Assembly (NCBI RefSeq): GCF_030269515.1 | Contig: NZ_BSTM01000013.1 | Span: 124,001 to 188,000 of the forward strand | Direction: 5' to 3' | From: Actinomadura sp. NBRC 104412 | GTDB taxonomy: Bacteria; Actinomycetota; Actinomycetes; Streptosporangiales; Streptosporangiaceae | Length of the DNA stretch: 64,000 bases | In this document: positions 8,768 through 16,844 of the stretch, piece after piece | Layout: each line of letters begins with the position of its first letter | How positions within the stretch are numbered: the stretch's first letter is position 1 | Notes under the pieces: model-generated | Told to the model about the DNA's origin: nothing | The model's database searches: none | What the model saw: only the letters and a program-made list of their open reading frames with translations | Position numbers and translations under genes: made by a program

Positions 8768-10555
8768 CTACCCCTGGCCGCCTGGGTGGACGGCCTGCTC
8801 CACCAGGCCGAGGAACGCCCGGTTCACGCCCGCCATGTCCTCGGGACGCAGCGGACGGTTGCCCGCCAGCATCGCGTAGCCGTAGAGGGCCTCGACCGAC
8901 AACTCCACGATGCGGGCGTCCACGGTGGAGGTCAGGCGCGCGATGAGCGGGTTGCGGTGGTTGAACACGAGCTGCGGCCGGGGCGGCTCGCCCGGCTCCG
9001 CCCCGCCCGAGACCAGCTCGCCCCAGATCCCGTCCGCCCCCTGGAGGCCGGCGGAGCCGCGGACCGCGGACCGGGCGCCGGCGCCTTCCAGAAGCAGCAC
9101 CGGCACCGACACCGGCTCGAAGGAACGCACGATCGGCTCGCACCCCTTGGGCTCCAGGACGGCGGCGGCGGTCGCGAGGAAGTCGCGGATGGCCGGCTCG
9201 CGGACGGGGTCGAGGGACTCGAACCGGGTGGCGAGCTCACCCGGGTCGAGCCGCCGCACGAGCAGGCCGGGATCGAGCCGGGGCAGCCGCCGCAGGACCT
9301 CCAGGTGATGGGTGTAGCCGACGTTGACCAGCCCCATGCCCTGGGCGACGGCGATGCCCGCGAGCTGCCGGAACTCCTCGACGCTCGGCGTGTAGTGGAG
9401 GGTGCGGTGGCGCCGCCGGAACTCGCGGAGCGTGACCCTGCCCTCGCTGGTCTCGAACGGGAGCCACTCGTCCACGATCCGCAGCATCTCGGTGTCGTGC
9501 CGGGCCAGCGCCAGCACCCCGAGCCTGTGGACGCGCAGGAACGCCGCCAGCCGTTCCGGGGAGGTCGACGCGAGGCGGACCAGCCACGCGCGCAGCGACT
9601 CGCCCAGCGCCTCCCTCGTGCTGGTCAGCAGGTCGTCCTCGTGCAGCTGCTCACGGCTCGCGGTGGGACGCAGCTCATCGGTGTCGATCACACAGCGGAC
9701 GAAGAACGCCCAGTCCGGCATGATCTTCTCGACCCGTTCGCCCAGCAGCATCCGCTTCAGGTAGACGCGGTGCGCCGCCCGCTCGCCGGGTCCGGTCTCG
9801 TGCGGCAGGACGAACGCGACCCCGCTCAGCCCCGCCTCGGGCACCGCGAGGTCGATCACGTCGAACGGCTCGGCGCCGATGAGGCGCCGGCCGTAGCGCA
9901 GCAGGGCGTCCCGGCGTGCCCCCGGGCTCGGATGCGCCGCCCGCCACGGCGGCGTGCCCTCGGTGATCCGCTCGTCGCCGACCCGCACCTCGTAGGGCAG
10001 CAGCGACCCGTAGTGCCGCGCCAGTTCCGTGACGGTGGACGTGGCGAGCCAGTGCTCGAAGTCCCTGCGCGCCCGCAGGACGACGGTGGTGCCCGGCCCG
10101 TCCCGGGGCGCCGTCTCCTCCAGCGTGTAGTGGCCGTCGGCGTGCCCGCGCCACCTCACCGTCGGCGCGTCCCCGCTGCGGGTGATCACCTCGATCTCGT
10201 CGGCGACCAGGAAGCACGACAGCAGCCCGATGCCGAACTGCCCGAGGAAGTCGTGCCGCGCCAGCCCGAGCTCGTCCCTCTTGGACGAGTTGCCGATCGT
10301 CGCGAGCAGCTCGTGCACCTGCGGCCCGGTCAGCCCGATGCCGGTGTCGTGGATCCGCAGCGTCCCGTCCCCGGTCGCCTCGATCGGCTCGATCCGGATG
10401 AGGGCCTCGGCCTCGTCGCCGGACGCGCGCCGGGCGGTGATCGCGTCGACCGAGTTCTGCAGCAGTTCCCGTACGTAAACGCGGGGACTGCTGTACAGGT
10501 GGCGGCCGAGCAGATCGACGATCCCCCGCAGATCGACGCTGAAGTTGTGCTGCAC
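8768..10555 (-). CDS. Hsp90 (HtpG-like) family chaperone
   Basis: 595 residues, slightly shorter than typical HtpG. The N-terminal GHKL ATPase motifs are present: ELLQNSVDAI (Glu30, Asn34, Asp37), DTGIG (70-74) and GQFGIG (105-110). The middle domain follows (RVYLKRMLLGE, PDWAFFVRCVIDTDELRPTASRE), then a divergent C-terminal dimerisation region. It acts as an ATP-driven clamp chaperone in the cytoplasm. The start is GTG with no ribosome site but with TAGGGT 7 bases upstream, which suggests a leaderless mRNA. It is followed after 3 bases by the duplicated helical-repeat gene. It differs from housekeeping HtpG in the middle and C-terminal regions and could be an accessory Hsp90. Confidence 0.9.
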   Translation of the reverse strand: MQHNFSVDLRGIVDLLGRHLYSSPRVYVRELLQNSVDAITARRASGDEAEALIRIEPIEATGDGTLRIHDTGIGLTGPQVHELLATIGNSSKRDELGLARHDFLGQFGIGLLSCFLVADEIEVITRSGDAPTVRWRGHADGHYTLEETAPRDGPGTTVVLRARRDFEHWLATSTVTELARHYGSLLPYEVRVGDERITEGTPPWRAAHPSPGARRDALLRYGRRLIGAEPFDVIDLAVPEAGLSGVAFVLPHETGPGERAAHRVYLKRMLLGERVEKIMPDWAFFVRCVIDTDELRPTASREQLHEDDLLTSTREALGESLRAWLVRLASTSPERLAAFLRVHRLGVLALARHDTEMLRIVDEWLPFETSEGRVTLREFRRRHRTLHYTPSVEEFRQLAGIAVAQGMGLVNVGYTHHLEVLRRLPRLDPGLLVRRLDPGELATRFESLDPVREPAIRDFLATAAAVLEPKGCEPIVRSFEPVSVPVLLLEGAGARSAVRGSAGLQGADGIWGELVSGGAEPGEPPRPQLVFNHRNPLIARLTSTVDARIVELSVEALYGYAMLAGNRPLRPEDMAGVNRAFLGLVEQAVHPGGQG

Positions 10556-10844
10556 CCGAATTACCCTATCCGCGGCAGGTCGAAGGCCATGAGAAGGTTG
10601 GCGATCTGGACGACGAGCACTCCGTCACCCGCGGCCATGGCCGAGAGCGGAGCCGAGCGGAAGGCCCGCGTCGTGCGCGCACGCGGCCAGGGTGATCGTG
10701 ACGGTGGTTCCCACCGTCGCGCCCGCGGTGATCGATCTCGTCATGACCTTGCTTCGACGGGCCGGGCCACGCCCCGGTTCCGGCGGCCATGGAGGACGGC
10801 GGAGCGCCGCCGCGGCAGCTCGACTTTCGCGGCCGGCGCCTTCG
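10556..10844. other. Intergenic region with possible gene remnant
   Basis: 289 bases between the oxidoreductase 3' end and the Hsp90 start. It holds the Hsp90 promoter (TAGGGT, 10563-10568 on the minus strand) and one copy of a dispersed repeat (10730-10785). A minus-strand frame ending at a TAA at 10561-10563 reads SAMAAGDGVLVVQIANLLMA then FDLPRIG. That looks like a real protein C-terminus, but upstream it only continues in another frame (TVGTTVTITLAACAHDAGLP). It may be a decayed gene end. Confidence 0.35.
10730..10785. repeat. Dispersed short repeat, copy 1
   Basis: From GATCGATCTC through GCTTCGA, GGGCCGGGCCA and CGGTTCCGGCGG it matches the element at 12023-12081 in the same orientation with a few substitutions and a short indel. 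The centre can fold as CCGGG/CCCGG. It lies downstream of the oxidoreductase gene. The two copies flank the oxidoreductase/HxlR pair. Confidence 0.6.
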
Positions 10845-11519
10845 TCAGGGGGAGTCGTTGAAGACGGACACCCGGGTGCGGTGGTGCCGTGGTGCTTCGA
10901 TCTCGTCGATCACCGCCACCGCGAGGTCCGCGTACGACAACCGAGCCGACTCGGCCGGGGCGGTGTCGCCCCCTATCCGATAGCGGCCCGTTCTCGGGCC
11001 GTCCACCTCCAGTCGCGCGGGCGGGCTGAGCATGAGCCAGTCGATCGCCGCGCCCCGCGTCCTGAGCGTGTCCAAGCCGGCCATGTGCGCGGCCGCGAAC
11101 GGCCGGATCTCCGCTGGGAAGGCCGAGGGATCGTCCATCACCGGGCGCCCGTCGGCGCCTATCAGGTTCGCGAAGAGCCCCACCACCACGAGCCTGGGGA
11201 CGCCCGTTTCCGCCAGGCCATGGAGCAGACCTTCGGCGGCACGGACGAAGAAATCGGGATCGAGGTCGGCGAAACCCTGTTCCGGGCCTTTGAAAGGAGT
11301 CACCGCATGGACCACCGCGTCATGACCGCGCACGATCGAGGAAATGCCTTCCGCCGCGGTGATATCGCCCCGGATCAGCGTGACGCCTTCCGCCTCGATA
11401 TCACCGTATTGAGCCGGGTCACGGACGACCGCCGTGACGAGATGCCCGCGTTCACGAGCCTCGCCCGTGATGGCCCGCCCGGCCCGACCGCCCGCCCCGA
11501 AGATGACGATGCCGCTCAT
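10845..11519 (-). CDS. NAD(P)-binding oxidoreductase, NmrA/atypical SDR type
   Basis: 224 residues. The N-terminal Rossmann motif is IVIFGAGGRAGRAI (GxGGxxG), followed by the second strand (VTAVVRDP) and GDI in the cofactor pocket. It lacks the YxxxK of classical SDRs, as in NmrA-like NAD(P)H-binding proteins. The ATG has GGGAGCGGG as ribosome site. It is divergent from an HxlR regulator, the usual pairing in which HxlR senses electrophiles or redox stress and controls the reductase. The substrate is unknown. Confidence 0.85.
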   Translation of the reverse strand: MSGIVIFGAGGRAGRAITGEARERGHLVTAVVRDPAQYGDIEAEGVTLIRGDITAAEGISSIVRGHDAVVHAVTPFKGPEQGFADLDPDFFVRAAEGLLHGLAETGVPRLVVVGLFANLIGADGRPVMDDPSAFPAEIRPFAAAHMAGLDTLRTRGAAIDWLMLSPPARLEVDGPRTGRYRIGGDTAPAESARLSYADLAVAVIDEIEAPRHHRTRVSVFNDSP

Positions 11520-11562
11520 CCCGCTCCCGCCCGGCCGCGTATCTCGCCGCCCGACCAGGACG

Positions 11563-11606
11563 GTATCCAGCGGATACTGGTTACTTCAACGATACTGGGA
11601 TAGCCT
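11563..11606. promoter_or_regulatory. Operator and promoter of the oxidoreductase/HxlR divergon
   Basis: GTATCC-AGC-GGATAC (11563-11577) is a perfect inverted repeat. GATACTGG occurs at 11573-11580 and again at 11591-11598, an 18-base step on the same face of the helix. TAGCCT (11601-11606) lies 6 bases before the HxlR ATG and is a candidate -10 for a leaderless transcript. HxlR probably binds the repeats. Confidence 0.6.
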
Positions 11607-11612
11607 CCCCCC

Positions 11613-11999
11613 ATGGCCGAGCCCTTGGACCCGGAGATGTTCGATCCGGTGTGCCCGTCCAGCGCCATGCCCATCCAGATCGGCGACAAGTGGACGGCGA
11701 TGGTCGTGCTCTGCCTCGAAGGAGGCCGCCGGCGATTCAACGAGATCAAAGGCCCGCTCCGCGGTATCACGCCGAAGGTTCTCACGCAGACCCTGCGAGC
11801 CATGGAACGCGACGGACTGGTGACGCGTACCGCCCACGACGAGAATCCACCGCGGGTCGAATACGAATTGACCCCGCTCGGGCGAAGCCTGCTGACCCTC
11901 ATCGAGGCCACCCGCGCATGGAGCAGGGAGCATCTCCCAGCTCTCCTTCAGGCCCGCGCGGCGCACGACTCCACACCAGACCGGTCACCCCCAGGATGA
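11613..11999 (+). CDS. HxlR family transcriptional regulator
   Basis: 128 residues. The winged helix-turn-helix is typical: IGDKWTAMVVLCLEGGRRRF, then FNEIKGPLRGITPKVLTQTL (recognition helix), and RMERDG-like and EYELTPLGRSL wing motifs. A single Cys near residue 14 (DPVCPSS) is in the place of the redox-active Cys of HypR- and QorR-type members, so it may sense reactive electrophiles or disulfide stress. There is no ribosome site; TAGCCT 6 bases before the ATG suggests a leaderless mRNA. Confidence 0.9.
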   Translation: MAEPLDPEMFDPVCPSSAMPIQIGDKWTAMVVLCLEGGRRRFNEIKGPLRGITPKVLTQTLRAMERDGLVTRTAHDENPPRVEYELTPLGRSLLTLIEATRAWSREHLPALLQARAAHDSTPDRSPPG

Positions 12000-12022
12000 C
12001 CACTGCGCCTCCGCGGCCCGGC

Positions 12023-12081
12023 GATCGATCTCATCCTCATGAGCTGGCTTCGAGGGGCCGGGCCATGCCCGGGTTCCGGCG
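12023..12081. repeat. Dispersed short repeat, copy 2
   Basis: A second copy of the element at 10730-10785, starting GATCGATCTC and ending GGTTCCGGCGG. Its centre has a clean hairpin, CCGGGC-CAT-GCCCGG. It lies between the convergent HxlR and DUF1275 3' ends and could act as a bidirectional terminator. Confidence 0.6.
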
Positions 12082-12133
12082 GGCGTTCCGCTGGACGTCG
12101 CGGTGGGCCGCGCCCGGGTCGTGCCCCGGCCGG

Positions 12134-12844
12134 TCATCCGGCCGGGGGCGGCATCGCCCGACGCGCGCGCGTGGCGTGGCCGGCGGCCGTGCTGAGCACG
12201 GTGACCAGCACCGCGAGCCCGACGCACGCCGCGAGGCCGACGCGCAGGAGGAGAGCGCCTGCCACGGCGCCGAGGGCGAGCGCGGCGATGGCCGATGACC
12301 GCCGGACCCACGCCTGACCGCTCCCGGCGGCCGAGCGCGACGCGGAGGCCAGGACGGTGATGGTGGACGTGATGACCACGGTGGTGACGTCGGGGACCGC
12401 CACCCGGTGGGCGGTCGCGGCCTGGATGCCCAGCGCGCACGCCAGCATCGCCGCGAGCAGGACGCCCTCGGGCGAGCCGCCGGCGACGGGCCGCACCAGG
12501 TCCACGGTCGCGCAGGCCGCCATGATGCCCGCGACCACGCCCAGGAGGGCGGTCACCCGGCTCGTCCATCCGCCCGCGGCCGTCCGCAGCACGCGCCCGC
12601 CGATCGCGACGCCCGCCATGAAGGCGGCGAGCGCGGCGAGCGGCCCGGCGACGGGCAGGCCGTCCGGGCGGCCGACCGCCATGCCCAGGATGAGGAGGTT
12701 GCCGGTCATGTTGCCGACGAACACCCGGTCGAGGGCGAGGAACCCGGCGGCGTCGGCGACGCCCGCCGAGAAGGTCAGTGCGAGCATGCACGCCGTTCGC
12801 AGGGCCCCGGCGTCGGCGCGCCCGTCCCCGCTCGTGCGGCCCAT
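12134..12844 (-). CDS. DUF1275 (YoaK-like) membrane protein
   Basis: 236 residues with about six hydrophobic segments. The family signature is clear: TFSAGVADAAGFLALDRVFVGNMTGNLLILG at the N-terminus, then LLAAMLACALGIQAATAHRVAVPDVTTVVITSTITVLA. The function of the family is not established; it is an inner-membrane protein sometimes likened to transporters. The ATG has no ribosome site but TATGAT lies 8 bases upstream, again suggesting a leaderless transcript. It lies downstream of the ABC operon on the same strand, separated by a long inverted repeat. Confidence 0.9.
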   Translation of the reverse strand: MGRTSGDGRADAGALRTACMLALTFSAGVADAAGFLALDRVFVGNMTGNLLILGMAVGRPDGLPVAGPLAALAAFMAGVAIGGRVLRTAAGGWTSRVTALLGVVAGIMAACATVDLVRPVAGGSPEGVLLAAMLACALGIQAATAHRVAVPDVTTVVITSTITVLASASRSAAGSGQAWVRRSSAIAALALGAVAGALLLRVGLAACVGLAVLVTVLSTAAGHATRARRAMPPPAG

Positions 12845-12852
12845 GAGCGGAG

Positions 12853-12933
12853 ATCATATGCGGGCGGCCACCATGGAATGCGATTTCCACGGCCTGGGAT
12901 TTCCTTTCTTTTACCATGGGTGGCCGCCCATGG
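12853..12933. promoter_or_regulatory. Large inverted repeat between ABC operon and DUF1275 gene
   Basis: GGGCGGCCACCATGG (12862-12876) matches the reverse complement of CCATGGGTGGCCGCCC (12914-12929) apart from one extra base. The right arm can instead fold on itself as CCATGGG-TGGCCG-CCCATGG (12914-12933). On the minus strand it follows the ABC operon, so it may be its terminator. The left arm also sits just upstream of the TATGAT -10 (12853-12858) of the DUF1275 gene and could be an operator. Confidence 0.5.
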
Positions 12934-12971
12934 GTAATGCCGATATTCGCCTCGTGTGCATGTCCTCCTGT

Positions 12972-13883
12972 TCAGCGTTTCATCCGGGGGTCGAGGTGGT
13001 CGCGCAGGGCGTCGCCCACCAGGTTGAAGGCGAAGACGGCCAGGGACAGGACGATGGCGGGGACCAGGACGAGCCACGGTGCCTCCGTCACGTACTGAAG
13101 GCCGTCGGAGAGCATGCCGCCCCAGGACGGGGTGGGCGGCGGGGCGCCCAGGCCGAGGAAGCTCAGCGCCGACTCGGCGATGATCACGCCGGCGAAGGAG
13201 ACGGTGGCGAGGGTGAACATGGACGCGAGCAGGTTCGGGAGCACATGCCTCCCCATGATCCGCAGCAGCCCGGCACCGGTCGCGCGGGCCGCCTCGACAT
13301 AGGTCTCCTCGCGGATGCGGAGGGTCTCACCGCGCGCCAGCCGGTTGAAGCCCGGCGTGATGACCACGACCAGGGCGATGATGACGTTGGGCAGGCTCGG
13401 GCCAAGGGTCGCCGAGATGAACAGCAGGAGCACGATCGGCGGGATCGCGTGCACCGCGTCCATGACGCGCTGGACGACGATGTCCACCCCGCGGCCGAGC
13501 AGGCCGGACAGGATGCCGAAGAACGTGCCGATCACCACGCTGAGCAGGATCGTGGCGACGCCGATGAGCAGGGACGTGCGGGCGCCGTACAGGATCCGGC
13601 TGAGCACGTCCCGCCCCAGGGCGTCGGTGCCCAGCGGGTAGCGGGCTCCCGGCGAGGCGAGCAGGTCGGCGCGATGCTGTTGCAGCGGGTCGTACGGCGC
13701 GGCGAGCGGGGCGGCGATCGCGGCGAGGACGAACAGCAGGATGAGGACGAGGCAGACCGCGCCGGTCGGCTGCGCGCGGGCGAACGCGACGATCGCGGCG
13801 ACCGAGCGGCGCCGGGTGGCGGCGTGCGCCGCCTCACCTGTCTTGGGGACGGGACGGGGGTCGGCGACGGCTTCCCGGCTCAT
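12972..13883 (-). CDS. ABC transporter permease, DppC/OppC type
   Basis: 303 residues, last gene of the five-gene ABC operon; its ATG overlaps the preceding permease stop (ATGA). A cytoplasmic N-terminal tail is followed by six membrane segments starting at AVCLVLILLFVLAAIAAPLA. The periplasmic-loop motif YPLGTDALGRDVLSRILYGARTSL is characteristic of DppC/OppC. The EAA loop reads YVEAARATGAGLLRIMGRHVLPN, which contacts the ATPases. It pairs with the DppB/OppB-type permease to form the channel. Confidence 0.93.
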   Translation of the reverse strand: MSREAVADPRPVPKTGEAAHAATRRRSVAAIVAFARAQPTGAVCLVLILLFVLAAIAAPLAAPYDPLQQHRADLLASPGARYPLGTDALGRDVLSRILYGARTSLLIGVATILLSVVIGTFFGILSGLLGRGVDIVVQRVMDAVHAIPPIVLLLFISATLGPSLPNVIIALVVVITPGFNRLARGETLRIREETYVEAARATGAGLLRIMGRHVLPNLLASMFTLATVSFAGVIIAESALSFLGLGAPPPTPSWGGMLSDGLQYVTEAPWLVLVPAIVLSLAVFAFNLVGDALRDHLDPRMKR

Positions 13884-14842
13884 GCCTTGCTCCTCCCGTA
13901 GCGGATCCGCGGGTCGAGCACCGCGTACATCAAATCCACAAGGACGATCACGAAGACGTAGACGGCGGCGTAGAAGATCGTGCACGAGACGACGACCGGG
14001 TAGTCGCGCTGCTGGACGGCCTTGTAGAGCAGTTGGCCGGTCCCGTCGATGGAGAACATCGACTCCAGGATCACCGTCCCGCCCAGGATGGTGGCCAGGT
14101 AGCCGCCCACGAGGGTCAGCACGGGGATGCTCGCGTTGCGCAGCGCGTGCTTGACGTGGACGACGCTCTCGCGCACCCCGCGTGCCCGCACCGCGCGGAT
14201 GAAGTTCGAGCCCAGCGCCTCCAGCATCGCCGAGCGGGTGAGCCGGGTCAGGCCCGCCAGGGACGCGATGCCGAGGGCGATCGCGGGCATGGCCATCTGC
14301 TCCAGGTGGCTGCGCAGATCCTCGGTCGGGCCCTTGTAGACCAGGGGTGGGGACCACGAGAACCAGAGGGCGAAGAAGGTGAGGAACAGCGTCGCCACCA
14401 CGAAGTTCGGCACCGACAGGCCGGCGACCGCGGTGATCCGGACGGCCGCGTCCACGGACCTCCCCCGCTTGACCGCCGAGACGACGCCGAACGCGATGCC
14501 GACGACGGTGGCGACCGCGAAGCTGAGCAGGGTCAGCTCCAGGGTCACCGGCACCCGTTCGGCGAACATGCCCGTGACCGGCTCGTCGGTGTAGAACGAC
14601 CGGCCCAGATCGCCCCGGACGGCGTGCGCGAGCCAGTCGGTGAACTGCACCCACACGGGGTCGTCCAGCCCGAACTCGGCCTCCATCCGCCTGGCCTGCT
14701 CGGCGGTGACGTTGGCGCCGTTCTGCATGAGGATCGCGACGACGTCCCCGGGGAGCAGCCGCATCAGCAGGAACACCAGCACGGTGACCAGCAGGATGAC
14801 CATGACGCCGTACCCGAGCCTGCGGAGGGCGTACTCGATCAT
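13880..14842 (-). CDS. ABC transporter permease, DppB/OppB type
   Basis: 320 residues starting at [24 protein letters not shown], whose ATG overlaps the upstream ATPase stop; the longer in-frame extension is not coding. DppB/OppB features are LLPGDVV, LGLDDP-like [15 protein letters not shown], and the EAA loop [24 protein letters not shown]. Six membrane segments. It forms the inner-membrane pore with the neighbouring permease for uptake of peptides, nickel chelates or similar solutes. Confidence 0.93.
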   Translation of the reverse strand: MIEYALRRLGYGVMVILLVTVLVFLLMRLLPGDVVAILMQNGANVTAEQARRMEAEFGLDDPVWVQFTDWLAHAVRGDLGRSFYTDEPVTGMFAERVPVTLELTLLSFAVATVVGIAFGVVSAVKRGRSVDAAVRITAVAGLSVPNFVVATLFLTFFALWFSWSPPLVYKGPTEDLRSHLEQMAMPAIALGIASLAGLTRLTRSAMLEALGSNFIRAVRARGVRESVVHVKHALRNASIPVLTLVGGYLATILGGTVILESMFSIDGTGQLLYKAVQQRDYPVVVSCTIFYAAVYVFVIVLVDLMYAVLDPRIRYGRSKA

Positions 14843-15840
14843 GACGCCTCCTCCCGTCCGCGCGGTGACCCGCCCAGGGGGTCGCGCAGATGGCAGGCCG
14901 CGTGGTGGCCCGGCGACACCTCTTGGAGCACGGGCCGTTCCGTACGGCAGCGGTCGAAGGCGTGCGGGCAGCGGGTGTGGAAGCGGCACCCTGGAGGCGG
15001 GCGGCGCGGGCTGGGCGGGTCACCGGGCGCGATGACCCTGGCATGGCTCCGCGCCTTCGCCGGGTCGGGCGAGGGGACGGCGGCCAGCAGCGCCTCGGTG
15101 TACGGGTGGGCCGGGGCGGAGAAGACCGTCTCGGCCTCGCCCCGCTCCACGATCTCCCCGAGGTACATCACGCAGATCTCGTCCGACACGTAGCGGACCA
15201 CGTTGAGGTCGTGCGCGATGAACAGGTACGCCAGGCCGAGCTCGCGTTGCAGCCGTTTCAGCAGGTTCAGCACCTGCGCCTGGACGGACACGTCCACGGC
15301 CGACACCGCCTCATCGCAGACGATGAGATCCGGGCCGGTGGCGAGGGCCCTGGCGATCCCGATGCGCTGCGCCTGGCCACCGGAGAACTGGTGCGGGTAC
15401 TTGTCCATATCGCCGGGCGGAAGACCGACGTGTTCCAGGAGTTCCCCGACCCTGTTCCTCTTCCGCCTGCCGGTGGCGAGGCCGTGCACCTCCAGCGGTT
15501 CGCCGACCGCGTCCACGATGCGCATCCTCGGGTTCAGCGCCGCGAACGGGTCCTGGAAGACGATCTGCATGCGGCGCCGCAGCGGCTTGAGCTCTCTTGG
15601 CCCCTTCGCGATCAGGTCGGTGCCGTCGAAGCGGAGCCCGCCGGACGTCGGCCGCAGCAGCCGCAGCACCAGCCGGGCCGTCGTCGACTTCCCCGACCCG
15701 GACTCCCCGACCAGGCCGACGGTCCGGCCGCGGGGCACCGTGAACGACACGCCGTCGACCGCGCGGACGGCCCCCACGTTCCGTCCCCACTTGGTGATCG
15801 GGAAGTGCTTGGTCAGGTCGCGCACCTCCAGGAGCGTCAT
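14839..15840 (-). CDS. ABC transporter ATPase, DppF/OppF type
   Basis: 333 residues from [15 protein letters not shown], overlapping the upstream ATPase stop by ATGA. Walker A is GESGSGKST, signature [16 protein letters not shown], Walker [14 protein letters not shown]-loop FIAHDL. The C-terminal oligopeptide-transporter extension with clustered Cys residues ([18 protein letters not shown], then HHAACH) is present, as in OppD/F proteins that carry an Fe-S cluster. It powers uptake with the second ATPase. Confidence 0.93.
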   Translation of the reverse strand: MTLLEVRDLTKHFPITKWGRNVGAVRAVDGVSFTVPRGRTVGLVGESGSGKSTTARLVLRLLRPTSGGLRFDGTDLIAKGPRELKPLRRRMQIVFQDPFAALNPRMRIVDAVGEPLEVHGLATGRRKRNRVGELLEHVGLPPGDMDKYPHQFSGGQAQRIGIARALATGPDLIVCDEAVSAVDVSVQAQVLNLLKRLQRELGLAYLFIAHDLNVVRYVSDEICVMYLGEIVERGEAETVFSAPAHPYTEALLAAVPSPDPAKARSHARVIAPGDPPSPRRPPPGCRFHTRCPHAFDRCRTERPVLQEVSPGHHAACHLRDPLGGSPRGREEAS

Positions 15841-16844
15841 GCGTTCTCTCCTCCGGTCTCGACCAGGACGGGTTCGCGCAGCCAGCACCGGCTCCGCCGC
15901 CCGCCGCCGAGGTCCAGCAGGGGCGGCTCGGCGGTGCGGCAGCGGTCCTCGGCGTGCGGGCATCGGGGGTGGAAGCGGCATCCGTCCGGCATCTCCTGAA
16001 GGCGCGGCACCGCGCCGGGGATCGCCGGCAACGGCCGGTCACGGTCGGTGCCGGGCTGGGGGATGGACCGGAACAGGGCCTGCGTGTACGGGTGCCGGGC
16101 GTCGGCGAACGCCTGGCCGGGCCGCCCCTGCTCGACGATCCGGCCCGCGTACATGACCACCAGCCGGTCGGCCATCTCCGCGACCACGCCCATGTCGTGG
16201 GTGATCAGGAGCAGCGCCATCCGGTACTTCTCCTGGAGCCGGCGCAGCAACTGGAGGATCTCCGCCTCGACGGTCACGTCCAGGGCGGTGGTCGGCTCGT
16301 CCGCGACCAGCAGTGCCGGCTCGCAGGCCAGGGCGATCGCGATCATGACGCGTTGCCGCTGGCCCCCCGACAGCTCGTGCGGGTAGGCGCGGACGAGGCG
16401 TTCGGCGTCCGGCAGCCGGACCTCCCGCAGCAGGTCGATCGCCCGGCTCCGCGCCTGGCGGCGGGACACGGGCTCGTGCGCGCGCAGCGCCTCCCCGATC
16501 TGTTCCCCCACCGTGTACAGCGGGTCCAGCGAGGTCATCGGGTCCTGGAAGACCATCGCGATGTCCCTGCCGCGGACGGCGCGCATCTCCGCGGCGGAGC
16601 ACTTCAGCAGGTCGCGGCCGCGGAACAGCACGGCGCCGTCCGGTTCGGCGGCCGTGTCCAGCAGCCGCATGACCGACAGCGCCGTCACCGACTTCCCGCA
16701 CCCGGACTCGCCCACCAGCGCGACCGTCTCGCCCTCCCCGACGCTGAACGAGACGTCCCGGACCGCCTCGACCCGGCCCTGCGGCGTGCCGAACCGGACC
16801 CGGAGATCCTTCACCTCGAGAAGATCCGCGTGGCGGTCCATCAC
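15837..16844 (-). CDS. ABC transporter ATPase, DppD/OppD type
   Basis: 335 residues. Walker A is [10 protein letters not shown]-loop [19 protein letters not shown], signature [16 protein letters not shown], Walker [14 protein letters not shown]-loop [12 protein letters not shown]. The C-terminal Cys motif [17 protein letters not shown] matches the OppD/DppD tail. The start codon overlaps the substrate-binding-protein stop (ATGA), so the whole operon is translationally coupled. Confidence 0.93.
   Translation of the reverse strand: MMDRHADLLEVKDLRVRFGTPQGRVEAVRDVSFSVGEGETVALVGESGCGKSVTALSVMRLLDTAAEPDGAVLFRGRDLLKCSAAEMRAVRGRDIAMVFQDPMTSLDPLYTVGEQIGEALRAHEPVSRRQARSRAIDLLREVRLPDAERLVRAYPHELSGGQRQRVMIAIALACEPALLVADEPTTALDVTVEAEILQLLRRLQEKYRMALLLITHDMGVVAEMADRLVVMYAGRIVEQGRPGQAFADARHPYTQALFRSIPQPGTDRDRPLPAIPGAVPRLQEMPDGCRFHPRCPHAEDRCRTAEPPLLDLGGGRRSRCWLREPVLVETGGENA

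Noticed and set aside
7163-10861. A 1232-codon open frame on the plus strand opposite the Hsp90 and repeat genes
   Set aside because: It is antisense to two genes with clear motifs. Long antisense frames are common in GC-rich DNA because stop codons are rare. Its translation is low in complexity and has no domain.
12853-12933. Interpreting the double-fold repeat as an mRNA attenuator for the DUF1275 gene
   Set aside because: TATGAT 8 bases before the ATG implies a leaderless transcript, so the repeat would lie upstream of the transcript and could not attenuate it.
12972-15044. A 690-codon frame joining the OppC-like permease to upstream sequence
   Set aside because: The part upstream of 13883 lies out of frame inside the OppB-like and OppF-like genes. 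The ATG at 13883 overlaps the OppB-like stop and is the real start.
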